From positions 1 to 64,000 of the forward strand of contig CADBFO010000006.1 in the NCBI GenBank assembly GCA_902794005.1: DNA of 64,000 bases. The letters run 5' to 3'. This DNA comes from an uncultured Bacteroidia bacterium (lineage in GTDB: Bacteria > Bacteroidota > Bacteroidia > Bacteroidales > UBA932). Under the pieces are notes generated by a model that was not told where the DNA came from, did not search any database, and saw only the letters and a program-made list of their open reading frames with translations. The translations under genes were made by a program, and so were the position numbers. Positions 6,868 to 15,534 of the stretch are shown piece after piece (position 1 is the stretch's first letter; every line of letters begins with the position of its first letter).

Positions 6868-7368
6868 TTAATCCTGGCTCCCGGGGTCATCCTCGGGAGT
6901 CTTTTCTTTTCCCTTTTTCCCAAAAACGACAAACTCGCTCATGAAGAAATTGAACGCCCCGCTGAAACACAGGCCCAGCAAGTTGCACAAGGCAGGTTCA
7001 ATCGTCCATTCCTGGAACCAGTTCTGGGCGACAAATAGGAAATGGACGCCCTGCATGGCGACGAATTTGATAAGATATGCGCCGACACACGCCGCATTAT
7101 AACCGGCAAAGTGCCGGAAGAAAGAACGGGCGGAATAATGGCTGATGCGCTCCTTCCACACAAAAAAATACGCGATGACAAAATTCACCAGCGAGGCGAC
7201 TTCAAAGGAGACGGTAGGAGCAATCCAGAAACTTCCCCAGTAATTGCCCCTGAAAGCAAACGTACTCAGCACCCAGTGCAATCCCAGATCCACGAGGGTT
7301 CCGGCACTGCTGGTGAGCGAGAAGAAGATGAATTTCCTCAATATTTCCTTCCAAGTTCTGGGTTGCAT
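6868..7368 (-). CDS. GtrA-family membrane protein
   Basis: 166 residues with four predicted membrane helices (about 11-35, 46-70, 85-107 and 120-145), and the conserved opening RKFIFFSLTSSAGTLVDLGLHWVL typical of GtrA proteins. Such proteins are thought to help move lipid-linked sugars across the inner membrane. The ATG at 7368 was chosen over a TTG at 7389 because that TTG lies inside the -7 box. It is convergent with kbl and divergent from the GlsB-like gene. The C-terminus is charged (KKGKEKTPEDDPG). Its sugar substrate is unknown. Confidence 0.85.
   Translation of the reverse strand: MQPRTWKEILRKFIFFSLTSSAGTLVDLGLHWVLSTFAFRGNYWGSFWIAPTVSFEVASLVNFVIAYFFVWKERISHYSARSFFRHFAGYNAACVGAYLIKFVAMQGVHFLFVAQNWFQEWTIEPALCNLLGLCFSGAFNFFMSEFVVFGKKGKEKTPEDDPGSQD
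6878..6910 (+). terminator. Terminator of kbl, inside the 3' end of the convergent gene
   Basis: CTCCCG (6878-6883) pairs with CGGGAG (6894-6899) over a ten-base loop, followed on the plus strand by TCTTTTCTTTT. It lies within the last codons of the GtrA gene on the other strand, so one sequence does two jobs. Confidence 0.65.
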
Positions 7369-7386
7369 AGCTTTTGGCGCGTTCTG

Positions 7387-7434
7387 CAAAGATATACAAT
7401 TTTTTGTATATCTCGCAAAATTGACCTATCTTCG
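7387..7434. promoter_or_regulatory. Overlapping divergent promoters of gtrA-like and glsB-like genes
   Basis: Minus strand: TATCTTTG (7394-7387) for the GtrA gene. Plus strand: TTTG (7403-7406) and TATCTTCG (7427-7434), 20 bases apart, for the GNAT gene at 7447. The second -7 box has one deviation (C for T). Confidence 0.55.
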
Positions 7435-7446
7435 CATAGTGTCATC

Positions 7447-8427
7447 ATGAACATGAAACCCATCATCGAACCGGTAGAACGGACTCTTTTGGAGGCTGAA
7501 CTCAATCAGGACCGTTTCCTTCGCACGACCAACCGCGCCGGGAATCAGTTGTTTGTGGTCGGACCGGAAGCGGTCCATGTGATCCGCGAAATCGGCCGTC
7601 TCCGGGAAATCGCTTTCCGCAACGACGGTGGTGGCACCGGAGAGCCGCTGGATCTGGACAAGTTCGACACGGACCCCGCCTACGGCTACCGCCAACTGGT
7701 TCTTTGGGATCCGGAGGCCCGGGAAATTATCGGCGGGTATCGTTTTTGCCTTTGCGACGAAGCGGTCTTTGACAAGAACGGCCAGCCCATCCTCACGTCC
7801 TCCCACATGTTCGAGTTTTCCAAGAAGTTCATCAAGGACTATCTCCCCTACACCATGGAACTGGGAAGAAGCTTCGTCTCCGTGGAATACCAGAGCTCCA
7901 AGGCCGGAGCCAAGAGCCTGTATGCCCTGGACAACCTTTTTGACGGGATTGCCGCCATTGGCATCCTGTATAAAAAGAAGATCAAGTATTTTTTCGGGAA
8001 GGCCACCATCTATCGCGAATATCCTGCCGAAGCCCGCGAAATCATCATGTGCTTCATGAAGAAGTATTTCGGAAAAGGCCGGCGGCTCATCCATATCCGG
8101 AAGGAAGTGACCGTGGATAAAGCCCAGCGCTACATGCGTCTGTTCAGGGGCTTGGAATACAAGGAGGCCTTCAGGGTCCTGAAAACGGAAGTGATGAAAT
8201 ACGGGGTGTCCATTCCCCCGCTTGTAAACACCTACATGAACCTGTCCCCCACCATGATTTTCTTCGGCACCGGCATCAACGACGAATTCGGGGACATCTA
8301 CGACTCCGGCATCTTGGTCACGTTCGAAGACATGTATCCGGAAAAGCGCAAGCGCCATGCCGATTCTTTCATGCAGCTGGGCTGGCAGAACCTTCGCAAA
8401 CTCGTCAAACGGCTTCAGCGCAGGTAA
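7447..8427 (+). CDS. GNAT-type N-acyltransferase, OlsB/GlsB-like (glycine or other amino-acid lipid synthesis)
   Basis: 326 residues. The family (hemolysin-like/OlsB acetyltransferases) uses acyl carrier protein to N-acylate an amino acid; in Bacteroides GlsB acylates glycine. Supporting blocks are RLREIAFR near residue 55, DPAYGYRQLVLWDPEAREIIGGYRFC near 78-103, ELGRSFVSVEYQ near 140 and the C-terminal IFFGTGINDEFGDIYDSGILV. The start at 7447 follows a good promoter; a second ATG lies at 7453. The region encodes threonine-to-glycine enzymes beside it, and a matching O-acyltransferase candidate lies at 9928. The amino acid acylated is inferred, not shown. Confidence 0.75.
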   Translation: MNMKPIIEPVERTLLEAELNQDRFLRTTNRAGNQLFVVGPEAVHVIREIGRLREIAFRNDGGGTGEPLDLDKFDTDPAYGYRQLVLWDPEAREIIGGYRFCLCDEAVFDKNGQPILTSSHMFEFSKKFIKDYLPYTMELGRSFVSVEYQSSKAGAKSLYALDNLFDGIAAIGILYKKKIKYFFGKATIYREYPAEAREIIMCFMKKYFGKGRRLIHIRKEVTVDKAQRYMRLFRGLEYKEAFRVLKTEVMKYGVSIPPLVNTYMNLSPTMIFFGTGINDEFGDIYDSGILVTFEDMYPEKRKRHADSFMQLGWQNLRKLVKRLQRR

Positions 8428-8428
8428 G

Positions 8429-9151
8429 TTATTTCCTCACGGTAATATGGAAGCAACTCTGCTTCCGCTCATACTTTATATAGCAAACCCCCGGCATGTC
8501 GTGAATGTCCTTGAGCACCTGGCTCAAGGTGGCCCGCAGGTATTCCGGCGGCACATCTTCGTAGGGGCGGCCGCGCAGTTCCGGCACCTTCACATAATTC
8601 CAGTAGGACAAGTCGAAAGTGGTGCCGTAGCGGTGCGTGGAATTATCCGAGGCATTCAGGTTGCGGCGGCGGAGACGGGATACGTCGGCCTCCGTGCGAA
8701 GAACGGATGTTACCACCAGTTTGTTGGGATTGAGCCCTTTGGAGGCAAGGGAATCCTGAAAATTCCGGCCGATCATATCCAGAAGTTCCTTGGCCGTCGG
8801 AATCAGATACGGAATGGAGTGCGTGAGGGAATCTACCACATAGGTGTCCGTATCCTCCAGTTTCACCAGACGGGTCTTCAGTTGTTCTGCAGCCTCCCGG
8901 TCCGCCACCGGAGGAACGCCGATGGCCTGTGCCACCTGAAGCTGGACGTCATTCATATCGTTGAATTCGCGGGAGAACTTGACGTCATAAATTCTCACGG
9001 GGGCGTTCTTGATGGGGCCCAGAGCCAGCCAGGCCTGCTCCTCCTTACGGAGCCTGCGCTGTTTCACGCAGCTCCTCACAGAGAAGAAAAGGAGAAAAAA
9101 AAGTCCTGACAGGACAACGAAAACAGCAATCTGAAGATTCTTTTTGTTCAT
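8429..9151 (-). CDS. DUF5715 protein, M15 D,D-peptidase-like
   Basis: 240 residues. One N-terminal membrane helix (about 7-28), then a basic linker and a periplasmic domain. The C-terminal third contains STHRYGTTFDLSYWN, which fits the SxHxxGxxxD zinc-site pattern of VanY/M15 peptidases, and CFHITVR near the end, which could supply the last ligand. This matches what is known of DUF5715. It may trim peptidoglycan peptides. The start at 9151 is favoured because a -7 box lies just upstream, inside the longer TTG-started frame. The gene is inserted between the GlsB-like and GlsA-like genes, on the opposite strand. Confidence 0.7.
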   Translation of the reverse strand: MNKKNLQIAVFVVLSGLFFLLFFSVRSCVKQRRLRKEEQAWLALGPIKNAPVRIYDVKFSREFNDMNDVQLQVAQAIGVPPVADREAAEQLKTRLVKLEDTDTYVVDSLTHSIPYLIPTAKELLDMIGRNFQDSLASKGLNPNKLVVTSVLRTEADVSRLRRRNLNASDNSTHRYGTTFDLSYWNYVKVPELRGRPYEDVPPEYLRATLSQVLKDIHDMPGVCYIKYERKQSCFHITVRK

Positions 9152-9155
9152 AAGA

Positions 9156-9186
9156 CAAATATAGTAAAAAATAATTCGTAAATTTG
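9156..9186. promoter_or_regulatory. Divergent promoters for the DUF5715 gene and the lipid operon
   Basis: Minus strand: TATATTTG (9163-9156), four bases from the ATG at 9151. Plus strand: TAAATTTG (9179-9186), ahead of the CDP-alcohol phosphatidyltransferase ATG at 9213. Confidence 0.6.
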
Positions 9187-9212
9187 CAAGTATATAAATA
9201 CTGATTGAGATA

Positions 9213-9923
9213 ATGAGTGAAGAGAACAAACAGGCTGCAAGAATTCAGACTTCTATCCTGAACAAATACGAAAAAAAAGCACTGGTCTGGATGGCCGAAA
9301 GGATGCCGTCATGGGTTAATTCCGACATGCTCACTTTTGTCGGATTTCTGGGCGCCTGCGTCATGGCCACCGGTTATGCCTTGTCCAATGTGAACCTCAT
9401 GTGGCTGTGGCTGTCCAATCTGGGCCTTTTCATCAACTGGTTCGGTGATTCGATGGACGGAAGCCTGGCCCGCGTCCGCGGGATCCAGCGAAAAACCTAC
9501 GGTTTCTTCATCGATCACAATGTCGATGTCATCAATGAAACCATCATGTTTATCGGCGTCGGAGCCAGTCCGCTCGTCAACATGAGTTTTGCCATGATGG
9601 CGCTGGTGGCTTATTTCATGCTCAGCGTTTATGTCTATATCGACTGTCACCTCAAAGGGGAGATGCGGCTTACCTACGGAGGTCTGGGACCTACCGAATT
9701 CCGGCTTCTTCTGGTTATCGTGAACACGCTGTTCATGTATATTCCGTGGTTCAGTGAATGGAAACGCCCCGTCACCCTCTTCCACAACGACTTCATGGTA
9801 GGCATTTTTGACTACATCACCGTAGCCGCCGCCCTTCTGCTGATTTTCTTCTATCTGATCAGTTTTTTCAGGGACATCAAGTATTTCGCAAAGATAGACC
9901 CGGTCAAGAAAAAAGAGGAATAG
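9213..9923 (+). CDS. CDP-alcohol phosphatidyltransferase family enzyme
   Basis: 236 residues with about six membrane helices. The catalytic signature is intact at about residues 75-105: GDSMDGSLAR then GFFIDHNVD, giving D-x2-DG-x2-AR-x9-G-x3-D-x3-D. The family joins a CDP-linked lipid to an alcohol such as glycerol phosphate, inositol or serine. It is the first gene of an operon with an acyltransferase (five-base gap), an SDR and an outer-membrane protein, which suggests a polar-lipid modification pathway. The alcohol acceptor cannot be read from the sequence. Confidence 0.88.
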   Translation: MSEENKQAARIQTSILNKYEKKALVWMAERMPSWVNSDMLTFVGFLGACVMATGYALSNVNLMWLWLSNLGLFINWFGDSMDGSLARVRGIQRKTYGFFIDHNVDVINETIMFIGVGASPLVNMSFAMMALVAYFMLSVYVYIDCHLKGEMRLTYGGLGPTEFRLLLVIVNTLFMYIPWFSEWKRPVTLFHNDFMVGIFDYITVAAALLLIFFYLISFFRDIKYFAKIDPVKKKEE

Positions 9924-9927
9924 AAGA

Positions 9928-10785
9928 ATGGTTTTCAGCGCTGAACAAGCCGCAGAATTATCCCCCATTTTCAAAGGAAGACTGGGGAAGGTGTTGTATA
10001 AAGCCGCCATGCGGGCTACCGGCATCTACCATATCAACGAGATTCATGACTACGTAGAGAAACAAGGAATCGCTCCCGGACCGGATTTCGCAAAGGGAAT
10101 CCTGGACCGGATCGGGACGGATTTCCTGATCGGGAATCCCGAGCGCCTCCAATTCCCCGAAGGGCCCTTCATCACCATTTCCAACCATGTGTACGGCCAT
10201 ATGGACGGCATCTGCCTGGTGGATATCATCGGCCATGTACGCCCGAAGATAAAAGTGATGGTGAATGAACTGCTCATGTACATCTACGGCCTCTCCCCCA
10301 ATTTCATTTCGGTGAATCCGACGATCTCCAAGAGGGAGACTACCGAAACCAGCATTAACGGGGTGAAAGCGGCTTTGCTGCAGATACGCGGCGGAGAGCC
10401 CCTGGCCCTGTTCCCCTCCGGCGCCGTGGCCGATCTCAAGCCCCGGGAAGGATGGACCCTGAACGAGCGGGAATGGCAGGATGCCGCCATCAAGCTCATC
10501 CGGAAGGCGCATGTTCCCGTTGTGCCCATCCGTTTTTTTGACCACAACTCCTGGTTCTACTATGCCTTGGGGCTTATCGATTACCGCGTGCGCTTTGTCC
10601 GCCTTTTTCATGAAGTCGGCAACAAGAAAGGAACACATCCCCGCCTGGGGATCGGTGAAACCATTTCCGTAGAGCAGCAGGATGCCCTTTCCGAGGAAGA
10701 CTTCAAGACCTTCCTCCGGAGCAGTGTCTATGATATGCCCCTCCCGGACCATTTTGTAAAAAGATCCGAATTATGGAAAAAGTAA
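9928..10785 (+). CDS. Lysophospholipid/O-acyltransferase family protein, GlsA/OlsA-like
   Basis: 285 residues of the PlsC-type fold. The catalytic block is ISNHVYGHMDG (near residue 78), an HX5D arrangement like the NHPYGGLDG of hemolysin/OlsA-type enzymes rather than the classical HX4D. LALFPSGAV near 163 is the second acyltransferase motif. In Bacteroides the partner of GlsB is an O-acyltransferase of this kind. Here the GlsB-like gene lies 1.5 kb upstream, separated by two genes. It overlaps the following SDR start by 13 bases, so the two are translated together. Assignment to glycine lipids is inference. Confidence 0.75.
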   Translation: MVFSAEQAAELSPIFKGRLGKVLYKAAMRATGIYHINEIHDYVEKQGIAPGPDFAKGILDRIGTDFLIGNPERLQFPEGPFITISNHVYGHMDGICLVDIIGHVRPKIKVMVNELLMYIYGLSPNFISVNPTISKRETTETSINGVKAALLQIRGGEPLALFPSGAVADLKPREGWTLNEREWQDAAIKLIRKAHVPVVPIRFFDHNSWFYYALGLIDYRVRFVRLFHEVGNKKGTHPRLGIGETISVEQQDALSEEDFKTFLRSSVYDMPLPDHFVKRSELWKK

Positions 10786-11585
10786 AAGTTGTCCTGATAA
10801 CCGGAGGCAGCAGCGGTATCGGTGCCGCCACCGCCCATCTGCTGGCCGATGCCGGAATGAAAGTATATGCCGGAAGCCGCCGGGGTACCATCGAGCACCC
10901 CCGCGAAGGCATCATCCCAGTTGTGCTGGATGTCAATGACAGCGCGGGTACCGAAGCCGTCGTCGCCCGGATCGTCGAGAGCGAGGGGCGCCTGGATGCG
11001 GTGGTCTGTAATGCCGGCAACGGGATCTACGGTCCGGTGGAAGGCACGTTGGAGGAGGAGGCGCGTGCGCAGTTTGAAACCACTTACTTCGGCTCCTTCA
11101 AAACCATCCGGGCCTGTCTGCCGGTATTCCGGAAACAACATTTCGGCCGCATCATCACCGTTACGTCCGTCATGGCGGTCCTGCAACTCCCCTATCAGGG
11201 ATTCTACGCATCGGCCAAGGCGGCCCTGATGTCCCTGTCCCAGTCTCTCTCCATGGAACTGAAGGGAACGGGAATCGAGTGCTGCAGCATCCTTCCCGGA
11301 GATGTGGCCACCGGTTTTACGGCAGCGAGGAAGGTCACCAAAGCCGGAACGGATCCCGCCTCTCCCTACAAGGAGAGCATGGAAAGAAACTTGAAGAAAA
11401 TCGAACACGATGAACTTGGCGGAATGGCTCCGGAAGTAATCGGGCGTGCCATCCTGAAGCAATTGCAGCGCAGGCATATGGCTGTCCGCGTCATTCCCAG
11501 GATAGATTACAAACTTGTCGGAATGCTGGTGCGCCTTCTACCGGCCAAAACCGTCCTTTCCGTCGTTTCACGCATGTACAATTGA
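10773..11585 (+). CDS. Short-chain dehydrogenase/reductase
   Basis: 270 residues, classical SDR. The cofactor site is TGGSSGIGAATA at residues 9-20, followed by CNAGNG near 84, the catalytic Ser in TSVMAV near 131 and YASAK near 148. The arginines in GSRRG after strand 2 favour NADP(H). Because it sits in the acyltransferase/CDP-alcohol transferase operon with overlapping frames, a role in lipid head-group or acyl-chain reduction is plausible. The substrate is unknown. Confidence 0.85.
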   Translation: MEKVKVVLITGGSSGIGAATAHLLADAGMKVYAGSRRGTIEHPREGIIPVVLDVNDSAGTEAVVARIVESEGRLDAVVCNAGNGIYGPVEGTLEEEARAQFETTYFGSFKTIRACLPVFRKQHFGRIITVTSVMAVLQLPYQGFYASAKAALMSLSQSLSMELKGTGIECCSILPGDVATGFTAARKVTKAGTDPASPYKESMERNLKKIEHDELGGMAPEVIGRAILKQLQRRHMAVRVIPRIDYKLVGMLVRLLPAKTVLSVVSRMYN

Positions 11586-11599
11586 TAACTACTGTATTG

Positions 11600-14083
11600 A
11601 TGTTCCGAAAAGTCTGGCTCTCCCTGATGCTGCTGGGAGTGGTGGTCTGCGCCGCTGCTCAGAGTACGCGTATCCGGGGCATCGTCCGTGATGCGGAAAC
11701 GGGAGAAGTTCTCCCGTTCGTGAGCGTATATTTTGACGGAACCACCATCGGCATTTCTTCCGATTTGGACGGCCGGTACAGTCTGGAAACCCGATCCAAA
11801 GAAATCAGGACCCTCACGGCTTCCCTCATCGGCTATGAGAGCAAGACCGTGGATATTACGCCCGGCGTGTTTTCCGAGGTAAATTTCAGCCTCAAGCCGG
11901 ATCCCAGACAATTGCAGGCCTCCCTTGTCAAGCCGGACAACCGCTACATCAAATCCATTCTCCGAAAACTGGACCAGAGCCGGGAAATCAACGACCCGGA
12001 CAATGCGCCGGACTGGAATTCACGCCTGTACACGAAAATCGAATTCGATGTCCAGAACATGGAAGATCTGCTGCGGCTGAAGGCGCTGAATCGAAACCTC
12101 GGTTTCATCCGGGAGTATTCGGATACATCGGCCATCACCGGAAAGGCCTATATTCCGGCCCTTATTTCCGAAAATGTGTCGGATGTCTATCACTCGCAGA
12201 AACCGTATTTCCTCCGGGAAGTGATGAGGGCCAGCCGCATTTCCGGTCTGGAAGAAGACAATTTCCTCCGACAGTTTACCGGATCATACCTCCTCAAGAC
12301 CAATTTCTACAAATCCAGCATCGGCGTTTTCAACCTGGTCATCCCCAATCCTGCAGCCGCGTCTTCACAGATGTTCTACAACTATTTCCTGGTGGACAGC
12401 CTGCAGGTGGAAGGCCGCAAGACATACGTCCTGCGCTTCCATCCCAAGAAACTGGTTACCTCTCCTACCCTGGACGGGGAAATGCAGATAGATGCACAGG
12501 ATTTCGGCATCCGGTCGGTCCACGCGTCCCTCTCAGGAGAGTCCAACGTGAACTGGATCCGCAACATCCATGTGGAAATCCTGAACCGGAGGCTGCCCAA
12601 TGGACGCTGGTTTTATGGTGAAGAGCATCTTTTCATCGATTTCTCCCTCACCCTGAACAACGAATCGCGCCTTTTGTCCCTGATGGGAAACCGGCACATG
12701 GTGTACGAACTTCCCAAGTTTGAACCCGTCACGGACCACGACGCACTTACGTCCAAGGAGACGGTGGTCATGCGCGACGTAGAGACGGGAGACCAGGCAT
12801 ATTGGGAAAATGCCCGCCCCTATCCCCTCACCCGCCGGGAGCAGGGAATCTACGATATGGTGGACCATATCCAGCAGCAGCGCTTCTACAAGTGGACGTA
12901 CGGCATTGTCCGTACCATCGTCGGCAATTACTTTGAGGTGAAGCCCTGGAAAGTGGAATTCGGCCGATATGCACAGACCTTCGCCTACAACGACATGGAA
13001 GGCTTCCGGATGCAGGTGGGTGCGCGGACACTCAAGGAATTCTCCAAGAAAGTTCGGCTCGGCGGGCGTTTTGCCTTCGGCTTCAAGGACTTGAAGCCCA
13101 AAGGAGAGGTCATGGCGGAAATCATGTTCAAACGGGAGCAGACCCGGAAACTCACCCTGGATTTCAAGCATGACTATGTCCAGTTCGGCGGCGGAAGCGT
13201 CTTCACCGTTCAGAACATGTTCTCTTCTTTCCTGGCGCGCAGGCAGAGTGAAAAGCTGAGCATGGTACGCTCCTTCCAGGCCCTGTACGAACATGAGTTT
13301 GCCAACTGGTTCAATACAAGCGTAGAATGGAACACCCAGCGTATCTGGAGCAACCGACACGTGCCCTTCATCCGCAATTCCGACGGCCTTCTGCAGGACA
13401 GTTTCTCTATGAACCAACTGCATGTGGGACTCCGCTTCTCGGCCCCCGACGAACGGGTGAACCGAAATTTCTTTGTCAAGACCTACCTTTTCTCCAAATA
13501 TCCGTCATTGGAGCTCCACTTCACCAAGGGCTTCAAAGGCATCACTTCCGACGATTTCGACTTCACCAAAGCGACGGCCACCCTGCGCTGGAATGTACCC
13601 TCCTCCGCCATCGGCTTCGGACATCTTTTTCTGGAGGGCGGTGCCATCTGGGGCAGCGTACCCTATCCCATGCTGAAGCTTTACGACGCCAACCAGACCT
13701 TCTTCCTTGATCGCAGCACCTACACTTGCATGGATTACTATGAGTTCGTATCGGACCGCTGGCTCACAGGTTTTTACGAGCACAACTTCAACGGTTTCTT
13801 CCTGGGAAAGATACCTCTGATCAAGAAACTGGACCTGAGAGAGGTGGCAACCGTTCGCTTTGCCTGGGGCAGCCTTTCACCCGCCAATCACGAACAAGCT
13901 CCTTACAAGCTGATGAACATAACCAATGTGGAAACGATTGACAAAATACCCTACGTAGAAGCCGGCGTTGGCATTTCCAACATTTTCCGGATTCTCCGGG
14001 TCGATGCTTTCTGGCGCCTGACGCACCGCAGACCCGACAGCAGGAATTTTGCCGTAACCGTAGGACTGGACGTGGAATTTTAA
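11600..14083 (+). CDS. DUF5686 outer-membrane protein with carboxypeptidase-regulatory-like domain
   Basis: 827 residues. A signal peptide (MFRKVWLSLMLLGVVVCAAAQ) is followed by a CarboxypepD-reg-like Ig domain (about 22-105: RIRGIVRDAETGEVLPFVSV, IGISSDLDGRYSLE). A long region rich in alternating aromatic strands follows and ends in an outer-membrane beta-barrel type C-terminus (NFAVTVGLDVEF, terminal Phe). This is the DUF5686 architecture of Bacteroidota. The ATG at 11600 is preferred over a TTG at 11582 because it begins the signal peptide directly. It closes the lipid operon, so it may handle the lipid product at the outer membrane, but its function is not established. Confidence 0.82.
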   Translation: MFRKVWLSLMLLGVVVCAAAQSTRIRGIVRDAETGEVLPFVSVYFDGTTIGISSDLDGRYSLETRSKEIRTLTASLIGYESKTVDITPGVFSEVNFSLKPDPRQLQASLVKPDNRYIKSILRKLDQSREINDPDNAPDWNSRLYTKIEFDVQNMEDLLRLKALNRNLGFIREYSDTSAITGKAYIPALISENVSDVYHSQKPYFLREVMRASRISGLEEDNFLRQFTGSYLLKTNFYKSSIGVFNLVIPNPAAASSQMFYNYFLVDSLQVEGRKTYVLRFHPKKLVTSPTLDGEMQIDAQDFGIRSVHASLSGESNVNWIRNIHVEILNRRLPNGRWFYGEEHLFIDFSLTLNNESRLLSLMGNRHMVYELPKFEPVTDHDALTSKETVVMRDVETGDQAYWENARPYPLTRREQGIYDMVDHIQQQRFYKWTYGIVRTIVGNYFEVKPWKVEFGRYAQTFAYNDMEGFRMQVGARTLKEFSKKVRLGGRFAFGFKDLKPKGEVMAEIMFKREQTRKLTLDFKHDYVQFGGGSVFTVQNMFSSFLARRQSEKLSMVRSFQALYEHEFANWFNTSVEWNTQRIWSNRHVPFIRNSDGLLQDSFSMNQLHVGLRFSAPDERVNRNFFVKTYLFSKYPSLELHFTKGFKGITSDDFDFTKATATLRWNVPSSAIGFGHLFLEGGAIWGSVPYPMLKLYDANQTFFLDRSTYTCMDYYEFVSDRWLTGFYEHNFNGFFLGKIPLIKKLDLREVATVRFAWGSLSPANHEQAPYKLMNITNVETIDKIPYVEAGVGISNIFRILRVDAFWRLTHRRPDSRNFAVTVGLDVEF

Positions 14084-14091
14084 GCAGAATT

Positions 14092-14871
14092 ATGAAACAA
14101 TCACCGAATCATAGCCCGTTTTTCAGAATTGAGCCCATCGAGGAAGCGAACCAGACGGAGATCTGTTACATGCGGCTCACCAACCACGCGATTTCTACAT
14201 TTTTCTTTGCCTATTTTATGGAGGGAGAGGCACTGATTGAAATTGACAGCAAAAAATTTCTGCTGGGTGCCGGACAACTGATCCTGGTTCCGGAAAACCA
14301 AAGAATCTACATTCACCATTTAACGAACTGTGTGGGATTTAACGGGAGCTTTACCATCGATTTTCTCAAGGACGCTTCCTATCCTGTCCTTCGCGCCCCG
14401 AACCCCATTGTACAGAGTTTCTGGTTTGACGATGGCGTTTTTATCGGTTCACTCATGAAGCGGATGCTGGTGGCTTATGACGACAAGGACAAGGATTTTC
14501 TCAAAAGCGGGATCGACATGATTCTCGGGCAGCTTCGCCCCAACAGCAAAATTGCCGTGGTCCCGGAGAAGTTCCTGCAACTGGTCTTCGACCGCAATCA
14601 GACGCCTCTGACCGTATCGGAATATGCAAGCATCCTGAATGTTACGGCCAATTACTTGAACAAGACCGTCAAGAACCATACGCACCGTACAGCCATCGAC
14701 TGGATTGAAATTGCCCGCCTGAATCTTGCCAAACAACTGCTGAAAGATTCCAGTATTCCCATCGTGGATGTCGCGGCAAGGGCAGGTTTGGCCGACCAGT
14801 CCTATTTCTCACGTTTTTTCAAGAAAAAAACAGGGATGAGCCCGTCTCAGTTCCGGAACGAGCAGCAATAA
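14092..14871 (+). CDS. AraC-family transcriptional regulator
   Basis: 259 residues. The N-terminal half is cupin-like (FFAYFMEGEALIEIDSKKFLLGAGQLILVPE), suited to ligand sensing. The C-terminal 90 residues hold two helix-turn-helix motifs ending in VDVAARAGLADQSYFSRFFKKKTGMSPSQFR, the AraC signature. It starts eight bases after the DUF5686 gene and its last 25 bases overlap the convergent trmO gene. It may control the operon in front of it; the ligand is unknown. Confidence 0.9.
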   Translation: MKQSPNHSPFFRIEPIEEANQTEICYMRLTNHAISTFFFAYFMEGEALIEIDSKKFLLGAGQLILVPENQRIYIHHLTNCVGFNGSFTIDFLKDASYPVLRAPNPIVQSFWFDDGVFIGSLMKRMLVAYDDKDKDFLKSGIDMILGQLRPNSKIAVVPEKFLQLVFDRNQTPLTVSEYASILNVTANYLNKTVKNHTHRTAIDWIEIARLNLAKQLLKDSSIPIVDVAARAGLADQSYFSRFFKKKTGMSPSQFRNEQQ

Positions 14872-15533
14872 TCCGTAACCGTCAATACACCGTTTTCTAC
14901 CCGGAAGCGGACATCTGCCCCGTCGAAAGACATGGCGTATTCCCTGTCGGGACTGTCTTGATAGGCCGGCCTGGGGTCCAATGAAAGGACCTCCAGCAGT
15001 TGTCGGCGCTGCTGGTCGGTAAAAGGAAGATTTTCGGGAATAACCACTTTCAGGCGCAATTCCGGGGCCGACTGTGCAAAACCGGATCGGGCCTGGGGAT
15101 GGCTGTCGGCGTAAACGACATAAGGCTTGATATCGTAAATCGGGGTTCCGTCCATGAGGTCTGCCCCGCGAACGATGATTTCCATTCCCTCGATGGCTTC
15201 CACTTCCACGCAGGAGAGTCCCAGCGGATTGGGACGGAAAGGAGAACGCGTGGCCCAAACCCCCACGGCCGTATTGCCGCCAAGACGGGGTGGACGTACG
15301 GTAGGCTGCCACTCCCCTTTGCTTGCTTTGTTGGCCGAAAAGCCCCACACAAGCCAGATATGGTCGAAGCCTTCGAGGCCCCGCAGGGCTTCAGGAACCC
15401 GGTAAGGCTTGGTAAAAACAATCCGGCCCCGGATATCGCGGGCCAGAGAACTTTGGCGGGGAATGCCGAACTTGGAACCGAATGGCCCCCTGTAATAAGC
15501 CACCGGCCTGATCTGCAATTCGTCGGAAGACAT
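14847..15533 (-). CDS. trmO: tRNA (N6-threonylcarbamoyladenosine37-N6)-methyltransferase, TrmO/TsaA family
   Basis: 228 residues. It would methylate t6A37 of tRNA(Thr) with S-adenosylmethionine. Family motifs seen are FGIPRQSSLA near residue 21, FDHIWLVWGF near 56, TRSPFRPNPLGLS near 99 and DIKPYVVYADS near 138. The C-terminal extension, ending TVTDYCCSFRN, is typical. ATG 15533 lies one base after the stop of the upstream SEC-C gene; an in-frame ATG at 15554 would overlap that gene by 20 bases and is an alternative start. The 3' end overlaps the araC-type gene on the other strand. Confidence 0.85.
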   Translation of the reverse strand: MSSDELQIRPVAYYRGPFGSKFGIPRQSSLARDIRGRIVFTKPYRVPEALRGLEGFDHIWLVWGFSANKASKGEWQPTVRPPRLGGNTAVGVWATRSPFRPNPLGLSCVEVEAIEGMEIIVRGADLMDGTPIYDIKPYVVYADSHPQARSGFAQSAPELRLKVVIPENLPFTDQQRRQLLEVLSLDPRPAYQDSPDREYAMSFDGADVRFRVENGVLTVTDYCCSFRN

Positions 15534-15534
15534 A

